From the NCBI GenBank assembly GCA_022539475.1, contig VCMS01000004.1, positions 248,001-312,000 on the forward strand: a DNA stretch of 64,000 bases, read 5' to 3'. Shown here piece by piece: positions 19,855-29,902 of the stretch. Positions within the stretch are counted from its first letter, which is position 1. Each line of letters starts with the position of its first letter. Below the pieces are notes generated by a model. The model saw nothing but the letters and a program-made list of their open reading frames with translations. It was not told where the DNA came from and did no database searches. Position numbers and translations under genes: made by a program. This DNA is from Gracilaria domingensis. Lineage: Eukaryota > Rhodophyta > Florideophyceae > Gracilariales > Gracilariaceae.

Positions 19855-21245
19855 ATGGATGAAACAGAGAAGATTTTAGGGGGAGTCGGAAAGACATCTG
19901 GGGACAGTGGTGAATCAGAGCTTCCGCATCTAGATGAAGCAGATGCAGAGGAAATCATTGTCTTGGAAAGTCAAGGTAAGTCATCGCCAATGATATATAT
20001 CTTCAGCAGAACCGATTAGTTCTAATACAGATTTTGAGTCTGATTCGTGTCTTAGGTAACACAGCCCAGGATCATGATGCAGAAGAAAACGAGGAGGACA
20101 ACGACGAAGAGGACAACGACGAAGGTTCCATTGAGGATGTGACCAACCTTGATGAAAGCGTGGTTCAGGATGATGCCGTCATTGTGCTTCGGGAGCACGA
20201 ATCCGAAACACTGGCAGTAGCAGCCTCCCCGACGAATCGAAATATTGTTATCTCGGGAGGAATGGATGACATTGGTATAATATGGGATATCGAGCTCCAA
20301 TCTGTGATAGCCAAAGTTGACGGCGCAAAGGAGTCGGTTTCTACTGTAGCCTTCAGCAACGACGGTAAGTACGCGGCCTTTGGTTCTGAGAACGGTGCAA
20401 TCTCCATTGTTTTCATGGATGGTTCCACCCCAGAACCAAACTTGTTGGAAGGTCCTTCGGATGCCATAAACTTCTTTTCTTGGCATCCCAAAGGACCTGT
20501 TCTGCTTGCAGGATCTTCAGACACTGTTGCGTACATGTGGAACGTAGTAAAGGGAAAGTTCATGACAGCCTTTGCAGGTCATGAAGACGCTATTACTTGT
20601 GGCTCATTCACATCAGATGGAAAGCTCGTCGTGACTGCTTCACGTGATTCTTCTGTGCGAGTATGGAGTCCCACAGGTGGTAACACTATACTGCGCATCC
20701 AGACGGGTATGGCATCCCTAAGAGCTTCTTTCCATACTGCTGATATATATTGTATGGGTGTTGGAACGGCTGAAAGCAAGGCTGCACTGCTTTTGGCCTC
20801 GGGGTGTGCCGCAGGTGATGTGTTTATCACCCATCGAGAAACAGGACAAATAGTCGCTCAACTGCCGCGTCATGATAACGGCGTTGAGAGCATTTCTTTC
20901 GCTCCACAAGGATTTCAGCTAGTATTATTGGCAACTGCCGGCGCTGACGGTGTGGTGCGAGTCTGGGACGTGGAGAACTCTATAGAACGCTGCAAGTTTT
21001 TTCATGGGGGGGTGGTTTCTAGAGTCGTATGGCATCCGAGCAGGCCATTCATTGCCTCAGGCTCATCCGAAGGTACGATTGTGGTGTGGAATGTATTGGA
21101 AGGAAAGGAAGTCAGAAAGTTTGGAGGTCACACGGCGTTTATTTCAGACCTTTGCTTCGCTGGTGATAACAACTTTATTGCTTCGACCTCGGGTGACGGA
21201 ACAGTACGGCTATTTGATCTCAGAAAGGAATTATCTAAAGTATAA
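19855..21245 (+). CDS. AAMP: AAMP/SQT1 WD40 protein, two exons
   Basis: Exon 1 is 19855-19975 and exon 2 is 20056-21245, giving 436 residues (human AAMP has 434). The 80-nt intron has a GTAAGT donor, a TTCTAATAC branch-like motif and a CTTAG acceptor. The alternative CAG acceptor at 20030 would cause an early stop. An acidic N-terminus leads into about eight WD40 blades. Recognisable repeat ends include GGMDDIGIIWDIE, GSSDTVAYMWNV, ASRDSSVRVWSP, AGADGVVRVWDVE and GSSEGTIVVWNV. The last is TSGDGTVRLFDLR. Yeast Sqt1, the orthologue, is the dedicated chaperone of ribosomal protein uL16; AAMP has also been linked to cell migration in animals. A cytosolic ribosome-assembly role is the likely one here. 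It is convergent with the uS9m gene, 45 bp apart. Confidence 0.9.
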
Positions 21246-21290
21246 AGAACAACAAGATATCGCCGAGAAGGCAGCGGGTGGATCTCCTCC

Positions 21291-22013
21291 TTATCGCTTC
21301 ACCCACTGGAAGGATTTTCGAGCTTTCTTCCTGCCATATTTCTTCGACTCAACCACACGACTGTCTCTAGTTAGAAGACCATTTGCTTTCAGCGTAGGAC
21401 GCATATTAGGATCCCAATTTTGTAAGGCTCGCGCTATACCGTGACGAATAGCTTCTGCCTGTCCGTTAACACCTCCTCCTTTCACATTACATCTGATGTC
21501 CATCTTCCCAATCTTTCCTAACAAATCCAGAGGCTTCAAAACTTTATCCCGATGATCAATGCGAGGAAAGTATTCTACCCACGAACGACCGTTTATGGAT
21601 ATCCGTCCCTCCCCATCTGTCAACCAAATCTTTGCATTACTTCGTTTTCGACGCCCAATTGCATGTGCTTCGCCATACTCGTTCAGTTTCTGATGATACG
21701 TTGGCTGCTTTTGACTTGATTGCACTGTCTTCCAATATTTTTCCGCTGTCTGCACGTCTTCTGCTGCTAGTTCCGCAAGAGGGTTTTGTGTCGGATCGTT
21801 CGGATCAGGAAATTCTATCACTTGCGCTTTGTGTGAGGTTTGAGAAGCAGCAGAATCTGGGCCTTCTACCCCAGAATCATCTTCGGCCTTACTCGAGATG
21901 TGAAAGAAAGCCCTCGGTGGCCAGTGCGCTTTCGAGCCTGGTGCTCGCCGTGAATAGAGTTCAAGGGCAGTTTCATATCCCCGATGTGCTGATCTCCGAG
22001 CCAGACGAAACAT
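21291..22013 (-). CDS. MRPS9: Mitochondrial ribosomal protein uS9m
   Basis: A 240-residue uS9 family protein with an N-terminal presequence (MFRLARRSAHRGYETALELY), basic and free of acids at its start, fitting mitochondrial import. The S9 core includes GEAHAIGRRKRSNAKIWLTD, GRISINGRSWVEYFPR, the VKGGGVNGQAEAIRHGIARA block and the C-terminal tail ending SKKYGRKKARKSFQWVKR, in which the terminal KR reaches the P-site tRNA. The insertion between the presequence and the core is typical of mitochondrial forms. A plastid location is less likely because red-lineage plastids usually encode their own rps9. Confidence 0.9.
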   Translation of the reverse strand: MFRLARRSAHRGYETALELYSRRAPGSKAHWPPRAFFHISSKAEDDSGVEGPDSAASQTSHKAQVIEFPDPNDPTQNPLAELAAEDVQTAEKYWKTVQSSQKQPTYHQKLNEYGEAHAIGRRKRSNAKIWLTDGEGRISINGRSWVEYFPRIDHRDKVLKPLDLLGKIGKMDIRCNVKGGGVNGQAEAIRHGIARALQNWDPNMRPTLKANGLLTRDSRVVESKKYGRKKARKSFQWVKR

Positions 22014-22604
22014 CTAAACGGCGAAGAAGCGAAGCAAATTGTGGCGATGGACGCGTTTTGTGAGCGTTTTGTCGTTGTGCACAAAAGATAATGTAGAAAT
22101 ACTCAGAATATCTCAAACCATTGGAGGCACAAGGTGCTTTCTTTGACGTCAAAAAGTTTAGCACCACGAAGCAGGGTCGGTGGATTGCCAAGAAAATGTT
22201 GATGAGGTAGCTCTCCTAACGTTGATTGTTATCACATACCCTTGAACGTTTCGAACCAACTTTTCCAAGCTCTCGCTCTCCGCTTGCTAAAGTCTGATCG
22301 GGATGATGTTTTCCCAATTCCCGATGCGGCTCTATGAGATAAATTGTGCCACGATGTACAAGGGTACACCAAGCACCGCCATTGTCCGTTGCACAGATCA
22401 AACATGCAAACGACATCACTTCAGGATTCGGCAAACGATTGGTGCAGCATCTCGATACCAAGGGTACCAAGAAGACGCATGAGCGTGTCGCTGTTGTTGT
22501 GCCATCTCTTTCGAGTACTGCTCTCTTTAGCTTTCCTACCTTCGTCGTCACATGCAAGCGAAGTACAACTCTGAATTTGTTCTTGTAAGCACATTCTAGC
22601 ACTC
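22014..22604. other. Intergenic with exon-like traces
   Basis: Divergent side of uS9m. The plus-strand stretch 22097-22207 reads as a convincing peptide (for example YLKPLEAQGAFFDVKKFST) ending in a stop, but it has no start codon. A stop also lies directly upstream in frame; the preceding TGTAG could be a 3' splice site. On the minus strand, 22216-22602 is open for 128 codons with no recognised family. The evidence is not enough for a gene model. Confidence 0.4.
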
Positions 22605-22838
22605 ATGTCGGAAGCGCGGTCACTGCTTCCACTACGCAGAGAAGTGGAAACAAGGGAACATGTGCCCGCATGGAAACAGGCTCTTTGTATTGTAACCTGC
22701 TTGATGTCATTAATTATCCCCGTCATGGTCTTCTCCAGAGCAATGTCAGAAACCGGACTATCGGCCAGTGGTTTGCTTCACGCTATGATTGAAGATGCAC
22801 ACTATCAGGCTCTGTACAGAAACGCCGCTATCTCATAA
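22605..22838 (+). CDS. Small single-pass membrane protein
   Basis: A 77-residue open frame starting with ATG at 22605 and ending at 22838. It has a charged N-terminus (MSEARSLLPLRREVETREHV), then one hydrophobic segment (ALCIVTCLMSLIIPVMVF) and a C-terminal region with aromatic and acidic residues (HAMIEDAHYQALYRN). It converges with TTC4; the stops are 6 bp apart. No family is recognised. A single tidy membrane segment and the tight convergent packing make it a plausible small-membrane-protein gene, but a 77-codon frame can occur by chance and upstream exons cannot be excluded. Confidence 0.45.
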   Translation: MSEARSLLPLRREVETREHVPAWKQALCIVTCLMSLIIPVMVFSRAMSETGLSASGLLHAMIEDAHYQALYRNAAIS

Positions 22839-22844
22839 TCTGGT

Positions 22845-24109
22845 CTATCGCAACTTCACCCCTTTCGGAACGACGAAGAGCACTGGGAATAACGGTACTA
22901 CATAATCTTTGAAACGCAAAACTTCACCTAATGCTACATCACCATTCACGGACACCCAATCACCGACTTCATCTTTTCCAAGACAAGATCCACAGAAACC
23001 CTCGCTCTCTTCGTCAATCTCGTCAATTGTTCGAGTCCACTCACGTCGATATCGCACTTCCAAGTCCTCCACCCTCGTATACCGCCGATTCACGTCCCAA
23101 TCAGGTCCGGAGTCAAACACTTGGTGCAGCAAGTCACCCATACAAACTTGCTCCACTACTCCTTCCAGGTAGTCACTTTGATCGCCCATCCCGCATTCGA
23201 CAACCTCGTCTGGATAGATAAGTAACAGTGGCCACAGCCATTCCCCCTGTTCCTTGTATGGTTCTGTAACTGCGTATCGCCTTTGCTGTGCAAACAAAGG
23301 TGCTCCGAGCGATATGCATCGCTTCTTCATCATTATTGTTACTGTATCGCGCTCTTTCTGTCGTTCTCGTTCTCGCAGCTCCCGTTCTGCTCCTTGGCGC
23401 TTAAGCTTTTCGATCTTCGCCTCAATTTTTTTTCGCTGTATATGGAACAGGTTCATATCTTTGCCACCTTCTTCGCTGAGACTAACCCCTTGGTTGATGT
23501 GGTACATTGCAATATCGTATTTCTCGAGAAACGTCGCACACAATATCGCTCTGCTCGTGAACAAAGTTAGTTGTCCGTAAATCTTTTTAAAGTTTATATC
23601 CACTGACGTTAAAGACATACCTGTAGTGTGCTTTGAGATTGCCCGGAGTTAGACGTAAACATGTCTCCGCATCCCTCAGAGATCGCCCGTAATTGGCAAG
23701 CTTGAACTCAGCCATGGCTCTATTCAAGTACGCTGGACCTAATGCCTCAGGTACGTCCTTTGCAGCTTCTATTGCTTGATTGTACTTCATAATAGCATGT
23801 TTGTAACCCCTTCATGATGTGTAGACACAAGTCAATTATGTTAGAGACCTAGTAGATCCACGATTTGTACTTGCATGAGTACGAATTTCGGGCTCATTCT
23901 TACCTGTTCCCCCGCTTGAAATGTCTGTTACCTTCATCGCGAAAAAGTTCGGACCGCTCTTCCGGCGTCTCTTCGTCATAAAGCAAATGTGACAGAGCCC
24001 CTATTGCTGGTGATACATTTTCTGCTTCGTTGTCATCAACTTTAGGAATGACAGCTCCAGACGGAGCAAAGAGTGGGCAATCTTCCCAATCAATAGAGTT
24101 TGTCGTCAT
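22845..24109 (-). CDS. TTC4: TTC4/CNS1 Hsp90 co-chaperone, three exons
   Basis: On the minus strand the exons are 24109-23904, 23809-23621 and 23550-22845, encoding 366 residues (human TTC4 has 387). Intron 1 (23903-23810, 94 nt) and intron 2 (23620-23551, 70 nt) have GTAAG and GTATG donors, CTAAC branch-like motifs and AG acceptors. Both interrupt in phase 2 and splice to the TPR sequence FKRGNRGYKHAIMKYNQAIE and then HYRAILCATFLEKYDIA. The three TPRs are followed by a charged coiled coil (IQRKKIEAKIEKLKRQGAER) and the C-terminal domain with LWPLLLIYPDE, characteristic of Cns1/TTC4. The family links Hsp90 and Hsp70 and in yeast is essential through eEF2 folding. Location is cytosolic or nuclear. 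Confidence 0.9.
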
Positions 24110-24332
24110 TTCTGCTAAAGAAACCTAGTTCCTGCCGTGTTAACAAAAGTATGCTGAACGAAAAGTGTGCCCTCCACTCGGCCGCGGTTAGCGCTGCGGG
24201 TCATACAACTATGGCTGGGCCAACTACCGAGGAAGGCCACCAGATGAATATTCGTATATTATCTATGCATGATCATGCGAAATATGCAAGATCATGAATG
24301 AATGAGGCCTTTATTTGTTGGAATTCAAATCG

Positions 24333-24403
24333 GCGCTGTCACAGCAGGGCACGTTTGCACCCTGTGGCCCACAGGGTGCAAACGTGCCCTGCTGTGACAG
24401 CGC
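24333..24403. repeat. Perfect 35-bp-arm palindrome
   Basis: Arms 24333-24367 and 24369-24403 are exact reverse complements around a single C. The arm starts GCGCTGTCACAGCAGGGCAC and ends CCCTGTGG. No mismatch is present. Such a structure is unstable in bacteria and rarely persists in genomes, so it is either recent or maintained. Confidence 0.9.
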
Positions 24404-24613
24404 AGGCTGTGGGAGAGCAAGACGTCGATGGTTGACAGCTACCGCTGTGAGCTGTAGAACCGTTCTCTCAAGGCGCAGCATCAGTTCGTGGTATTCCGTG
24501 ATGGGGTTTGAGCCCCGGATGCCACTGGTATATTCAGCTAGCCTACGACAGAAATCTTTTGCAGAGGATCCCGCTCCGCCATGAACGTCAAAGCCGATGG
24601 GCACAAATTGCAC
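24404..24613 (-). mobile_element. LINE-type ORF2 C-terminal relic (tentative)
   Basis: A minus-strand open stretch reads MQFVPIGFDVHGGAGSSAKD, then FCRRLAEYTSGI and a Leu/Arg-rich tail. The F-P-I-x-F-D-x-H-G-G pattern followed by an F-x-x-x-L-A helix resembles the segment just after the reverse-transcriptase domain in non-LTR element proteins of algae and oomycetes. Only about 70 residues remain and no catalytic motif is present, so it would be a dead fragment. It abuts the palindrome at 24333-24403. The call rests on a short pattern and could be wrong. Confidence 0.3.
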
Positions 24614-25142
24614 GTTGTCAATTGTGCAAATACTAATGAATTATTCTTCGAAGATCTCAATGATTTCAAATCAGTTGATATCTGAAGATGATAATTTATA
24701 TATCATTTTCACTTATTACTAAAACTATTTAGTCAGAATGAATTATTCTTTTGCCAGAAGCGATTATTAAGGATCTTTGTGACAGTACAGGGTACATTGG
24801 ATTTTTTTTCGGAAAACATATCACGTTGTGCATCACAGTGATGCGTCGGTATGGTCGGAACTTTCGACTGGGAAGGAAGAGAAGACAGAAAACAATTGAT
24901 ATGATTAAAGCGGTTGGGCTTTCTCGTAATCATTGCGACATGACTTGGGAGGTATTTTAAGGCGAAGCGCACTGCATCTTCGCATTCTACTCTCTCAAAG
25001 TGTGCATGTTAGAATATATAGCTGTACATTATGGTTTACTCTACCGACCGTAAGTGGGTTTAGTTTCAAATCTTTGTCGGAGAAACATCCTGAACTCATA
25101 TCTAATTGGGTACGGGATAAATTCCGGCTCAAATGGACTTGC

Positions 25143-27356
25143 CTAATTCCCATTCTCACTATTCGTCTTAGATTCCGACTGCGATGGAGATGATGACGAT
25201 GGCGTTCTCGAAAGAATCTGCAGTGAATGCACAGCATCAAATATTTCTTTCTGCTCTTTGGGCGAATATGCCTCTACTCTTGGGGAACCGATATCACTCT
25301 CCGATTCGGGTTTTGGAGTATTCGGGGATGATTCATTAGTAGCTGGCTTTTCCTCGTCCTGTCTTTCTGATGTCTTGCAAGCTTCGATTCTTTCTGAAGC
25401 ACGAATTTTAGGGGATGCGAGCAATGGCTCCGGATCCGGTCTCGAGTCGACTCGCGGTCTCTTTGCACATTGAACATTACTTGTCACAATTGGTGTTGGT
25501 GCAATTGGTACACACTTGATCTTCTTCGGTCGTCGTTGGGCACCGTAGGAGTGCTTCTTTCCAGAGTAACCAGGTGATCCGCCATTATAGCTCTTCCGTT
25601 TCTTTGATTTAGGGTAGGATGATGTGGCTTCCTTCCTTCTCTCTCGATTTGACTCTTCTGGCCTTTCCGGTCTACTGATGTCTGTGGAAAGCGGGTGTAT
25701 CCTCGAAAAGTTGTCTGACTCAGACATTTCTCCACTGGACGCGTTGTTATTCGCACGATCCATAGAAGCACGCTTAGAGGCGATCTTTTTCGACTTGGAT
25801 GACTTGGAACGATGAGCACGACTCTTCGCCGGGATAGGCGACATCGCCGCATGTTTTCTACTATCATTGAACGATGGCAACGAATCATCAACGCTCTTCT
25901 TGCCCGAGGTCGAGGCGGATTGCTCTTGAACGGTAGCACAGGCAGTACTATCAGTTGCTTGATTTGGCTTGGTGGTGTTATTATCTGGCTCTAACTTTGA
26001 GCTCCTCTGTTGGGTTTCGTTAATGGGCTGCCACCGCACGGGTTGGTTAAAATGGGCAACCTGAGGCGTTGAACAAGGTTTAGCTCCACCAATTTGAACA
26101 ATTTCTTGTAGCACACCACCATATCGTCGTAATGCGTTGCATTTTGCACAGTTGGGAAGCGGACCCTCCGGATGTGAGTGCATATGCGGATTTTGAGCAA
26201 TTGGTTGCTGGACTTGGGCAATCGGGACAATAGATGTAGGTGCATGAGCAATGGAGGGTGATCGAGCGACAGTCGAGGCATAGGCGCCAGGTGTAAGTGG
26301 GGAGAAGACGTTGAAGACAGGATGGGGAACTGGGATATGCTGCGGTTGGGGAGCGGGGGACTGTGCAGTATACGTATGGCCGCTAACAAAAGAAACCGGC
26401 GACGGCTGTACAGAAGAGTCGAAGTTGGGTCTTTGAATGTTCGGGGAATGTGTGGGACAAATGTTGAAGTAAGGCGAAAACATTGTCGGGGTTGGCGGCT
26501 GCTGCTGTATGGTAATCTGCGATTGCGGTTGTGCGACGTATGACGAAGGCTGCAATTGAGACACATATGCGGACGGTGGCGCGGCGTACTGCACGTGCAT
26601 GGGGGCAGGGTGAATGGCAGTGGGAGCTTGAACGGCATGAGTTGCAGCAACTGCCGGGTGAAGTCGTTGAACGGGAAAGGCAAACGCCTGTGGATGCGGT
26701 GGGTGGGGATGGGTAGCAGCGGCAGGCGGGATGGATGTGGCCGTATGGGTACTGGGATGAGCACTAGAGGCGGTAGGCATGTGAGCGGAGGTGGGAGGTT
26801 GGTCACGAACCTTTCTCGGATACGGAGCGGCAGACTTTCTCTTCGGGCGCGCCCGGGGCACATAATCATCGGTCTTCTCGCGGGCGACCTTGTCAAAGTA
26901 CTTCTGAGCGTGGGAGCGAACCTGTGCGGTGGATCGGGTGCCAACATGCTCGGTGACCTTTGCCCAGTCCCGCTTAAAGAGACGAAGTCCCTCTAACATG
27001 CGTTGATGCTCGTTAGCGCTCCACATCTCGCGCACCTTGGTGGCGGTGTACGGCTTGCGTGGGCGGGGCACGGGCGGATCCTGTGCGGCAGGCGGCTGTT
27101 TCGGCGGCAGTTGCGGCGAGGGATGGGCGACAGGGAAGTAATGGATGGGCTGTGGGGCGGCGACAGCGACGGCGGAAGCCGGATCGACCCAAAGCGGAGC
27201 TGGATGCGGCATGACGGGAACGGTGATGTGGAGTTGGGGGGGAGGGCGGGGCGGCGGCTGGGAGGCGTGTGGCGGCTGCTGGGAGGTGGGTTGGGCGGAC
27301 ACCGGGGGGGGAGCGGCAGACGGAGGCGCGCTGCGAAGGTGCGCAGTGCCGGACAT
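25143..27356 (-). CDS. SHAQKYF-type single-MYB transcription factor
   Basis: A 737-residue protein with one MYB/SANT repeat at about residues 106-158: KVREMWSANEHQRMLEGLRL, KRDWAKVTEHVGTRSTAQVR, then the diagnostic SHAQKYF at 148-154. This class contains the plant CCA1/LHY/REVEILLE clock factors and I-box binding proteins; functions in red algae are not established, so no clock role is claimed. The N-terminus is Pro/Ala-rich. The long C-terminal part is Gln/Pro/Ser-rich with basic clusters (KSSKSKKIASKRASMDR) suited to nuclear import. ATG 27356 was preferred over non-ATG starts further upstream. The first 300 bp of the gene are GC-rich and merge with the promoter island. Confidence 0.85.
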   Translation of the reverse strand: MSGTAHLRSAPPSAAPPPVSAQPTSQQPPHASQPPPRPPPQLHITVPVMPHPAPLWVDPASAVAVAAPQPIHYFPVAHPSPQLPPKQPPAAQDPPVPRPRKPYTATKVREMWSANEHQRMLEGLRLFKRDWAKVTEHVGTRSTAQVRSHAQKYFDKVAREKTDDYVPRARPKRKSAAPYPRKVRDQPPTSAHMPTASSAHPSTHTATSIPPAAATHPHPPHPQAFAFPVQRLHPAVAATHAVQAPTAIHPAPMHVQYAAPPSAYVSQLQPSSYVAQPQSQITIQQQPPTPTMFSPYFNICPTHSPNIQRPNFDSSVQPSPVSFVSGHTYTAQSPAPQPQHIPVPHPVFNVFSPLTPGAYASTVARSPSIAHAPTSIVPIAQVQQPIAQNPHMHSHPEGPLPNCAKCNALRRYGGVLQEIVQIGGAKPCSTPQVAHFNQPVRWQPINETQQRSSKLEPDNNTTKPNQATDSTACATVQEQSASTSGKKSVDDSLPSFNDSRKHAAMSPIPAKSRAHRSKSSKSKKIASKRASMDRANNNASSGEMSESDNFSRIHPLSTDISRPERPEESNRERRKEATSSYPKSKKRKSYNGGSPGYSGKKHSYGAQRRPKKIKCVPIAPTPIVTSNVQCAKRPRVDSRPDPEPLLASPKIRASERIEACKTSERQDEEKPATNESSPNTPKPESESDIGSPRVEAYSPKEQKEIFDAVHSLQILSRTPSSSSPSQSESKTNSENGN

Positions 27357-29902
27357 GGCTGGGAAGGCGGGGGGGGGAGAGGGGCGGGCGGCGAAAAGGT
27401 CGGGACGCAAGTAATGGCGGGGGGTAGAGGGGGGGGTGGCGTTGGAGGCGCTTTGGCGGCGTGCGCAAGGGCGGTAGGAGGCGCGCGCGCAAGCGGCGAG
27501 TAAGCACTGCGCGGTGGCCGGCGCACGCCCGTTCGCATGGCGTGTCGTGGGATATTTTGTCGGCGGCGGCTTGTGTGAATGGAGCGCGCGTTTGGAGGCG
27601 GTTGTGCGCGGCGCGAAATGGGGACTTTTGATTCGACCGCGAAAAATCTCACTGAATCTGAGCGCTGTGTGGCCGCTTGTTTGCGCGGCGGCTTCTTTTG
27701 TTATCGCTTCTCGCGCAGCTCCCTTGGTGGCGGATGCTTTCTACGCTTGGCGGCGGACGCCGCGCGCGCGCCGCGCGCGGCCCCCGCCGACGGCTCGCCG
27801 CCCCGCGCCTTGCGCCCTCCCCGCTCCGCCTCGCTCGACGCTTGGGCTGCCGCACGGCCGCAGCGCCGCACGGACACTGCGTGTCCGTGGCGGCGCAGTG
27901 ATCGAGGAGCACACGCAAGTAGCGCCTTCCCAACGTGCGGAACATGCCCGTGGTGCATATCCTTCGCCCAATCGTCCTATCCTCTGCTACTGTACTGCCA
28001 GTGTACTGCGCCGTATCTCGTGCACTGCAACCCTCATTTGTATCACATTAAGTAGAATCTAAGCCTTAATTTGTTGTCCACACAAATAAAGTTGCCTGGT
28101 TAGCCCTCCCTGCCTCCCAGTTTTTGTCGCCTATAGCATTTGGGCGTCAATCTCCGATATCTTTGTGCGTCGCAAGTGGTACAAACTTTTTCCAAGCACC
28201 TAGTAGCCCTCACCCTCAGTCCCGTCGCACCCTTGAACATGCCACTTCGTATCTGTCCTGCAAGACAAGCCAAGCTACTCCATGATTTCGGAACAAGAGT
28301 ACAAGGCTAAGGATACAAGGATACTCTCCCCGAGCCCCGTTGGGGTGTTCGGACAAGTGTATTTCTGGCGCACGTCGTGCGGCCCTCCGGCTGTATATCT
28401 CCATAATTATCTCTCAGCACAACGTAGTTCTAAATTATTTACCTATGACGCTTGTTTTGAAAGCATTTTGCAAATCTGAAAGCAATCTCACACAATTCTC
28501 GCCATTGCTTGGTCGCCCCAGCTGGCGTTCGAGACGCCGCCGTCGATCTGTATTTCGCGAGCCAACGCGAAATCTTGTTCTCCAACATGACGACCATCAT
28601 CATGGTACCCAAGGGTATCAATGACAACTCCCCAACGTGCGGTAGCAAGCGCTGTTCCTCTTTTTGTCCCAATTGGAAGCTGGCCTCCACCGTTTCACGC
28701 AATTTCTACTCTCCCTCTAACATTTCTGAGCGAGCTGGGAGAGGCTCTTGCCGTCGAATTCTTCTCAACATCTACCAAGGTATGCTGCGCGGATAAAGCC
28801 CGTCGCGGTACAGTGGCTTTGCTACACAAATTGTTTCCGGCGGAATGCCTTACAGTGACTGCCTCTTTCGCACAGGCGCATGAAATCGAATTCATTTTTC
28901 CGTGTCATCATTTCAGGATACGACTAGAAGACTTTTAGTTCTGTCATCAACGTCGCGCCCGCTTCCTCCAATTTCAACCAACGGAGCAAGCCGGTCACAG
29001 AGCACCGTGTGCTCACATCGCCACGGTGTGGTTCTTTTGCGTGTATAATACCAGGGGTACTATTATTAACGGTCATGGACATAACGAGAGACCATGGTCA
29101 GTTCCACACTCGACAGTCGACACAGCGCGAACAAAATTACGTGTTGTACCTCGAAGGTACCTTGTAGTTATGATAGCAACTGAAAGCATTCAGACGTACA
29201 TACATAGCACAAGTAACGCCTGCAAATTTGCGCATGAATGTCACCCCCGCCCACTGGTTCCTCCGTTACGCGTAACGCCATTCACCGTCAGCGCCCTGCC
29301 CTGCCCCTTGTGATATCCGGCAGCTAGCTAGATCTACCCTCTCTGCGCGTTCCTCGTTCGCCTTCGGCAGCTTCACGCCGAGAGATCTGCTACCGACTGC
29401 AATTGATTTCGTCCGCATTTTCGACGAACAGACACTTTTGTCGTCTATGAGGGGACCCCAAACCGAATTCTGAGTTTGGTAGCCACACTACAGCATCATC
29501 GTCGCCATCGTCGTGAAAGTGACCAAGTTCTTCGTCATCACTTTCGTGCCATAAACGCTACTAAATAATAATTTATGTGAAGCAAATGGTTAACATCACC
29601 TTACAAGTGCAGAGTGCAAAATCGCTTCACAGTGCGAAACGCTTCCTATAATAAGACTTGAAACAATCTCGCTCGTCACCCTCCCTTAAAACTCCTGAGC
29701 ATGTTTGAGATCATATCACCACGCTCAAGTACAAGCAGTCACGTCTCCTGTATGTGACGCAAACTTTTGTTCTGAAACGCTGATCCTGGTAAACGGCTCT
29801 ATGACTCCTCCTGCGTCAACGTCATTCTTCTCTTCACAATCCCGTGTCTAGGTCTGCCGCTAATAGATCGGGCGCTTGTGACCGAATGGTCAGTTGGATC
29901 CG
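27357..29902. other. Large intergenic region; GC-rich island then A+T-balanced DNA
   Basis: About 2.5 kb. The part to about 27,900 is a GC-rich island upstream of the MYB gene. Beyond it are only short open frames. One at 28621-28938 (105 codons, ATG start, peptide starting MTTPQRAVASAVPLFVPIGS) has some protein-like character but no family. Short GGTACC-type motifs occur near 28,602, 29,050 and 29,150. An AATAAA sequence lies at 28,085. No RNA gene was recognised. Confidence 0.5.

Larger units (their letters stand above)
24110..25142. other. Intergenic with LINE-like relic and perfect palindrome
   Basis: About 1 kb between TTC4 and the MYB gene's 3' end. It contains a reverse-transcriptase-type C-terminal relic (minus strand, about 24404-24613) and a 71-bp perfect palindrome (24333-24403). 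The remaining sequence, 24,620-25,142, is A+T-rich and shows nothing else. Confidence 0.5.

Noticed and set aside
24404-24613. Considered as part of a real host gene.
   Set aside because: No start or stop arrangement consistent with a gene, and the sequence runs straight into a perfect palindrome; a LINE-type relic is the better, though weak, reading.
25991-27652. Open frames of 200-320 codons rich in Pro/Arg/Leu on the minus strand, and one of 166 on the plus strand.
   Set aside because: They are alternative-frame shadows of the MYB gene and its GC-rich leader; the MYB frame alone contains a conserved domain.
29330-29460. TTCGCCTTCGGCAGC near 29,357 as a possible U6 snRNA start.
   Set aside because: The following sequence lacks the U6 ACAGAGA and AGC boxes.
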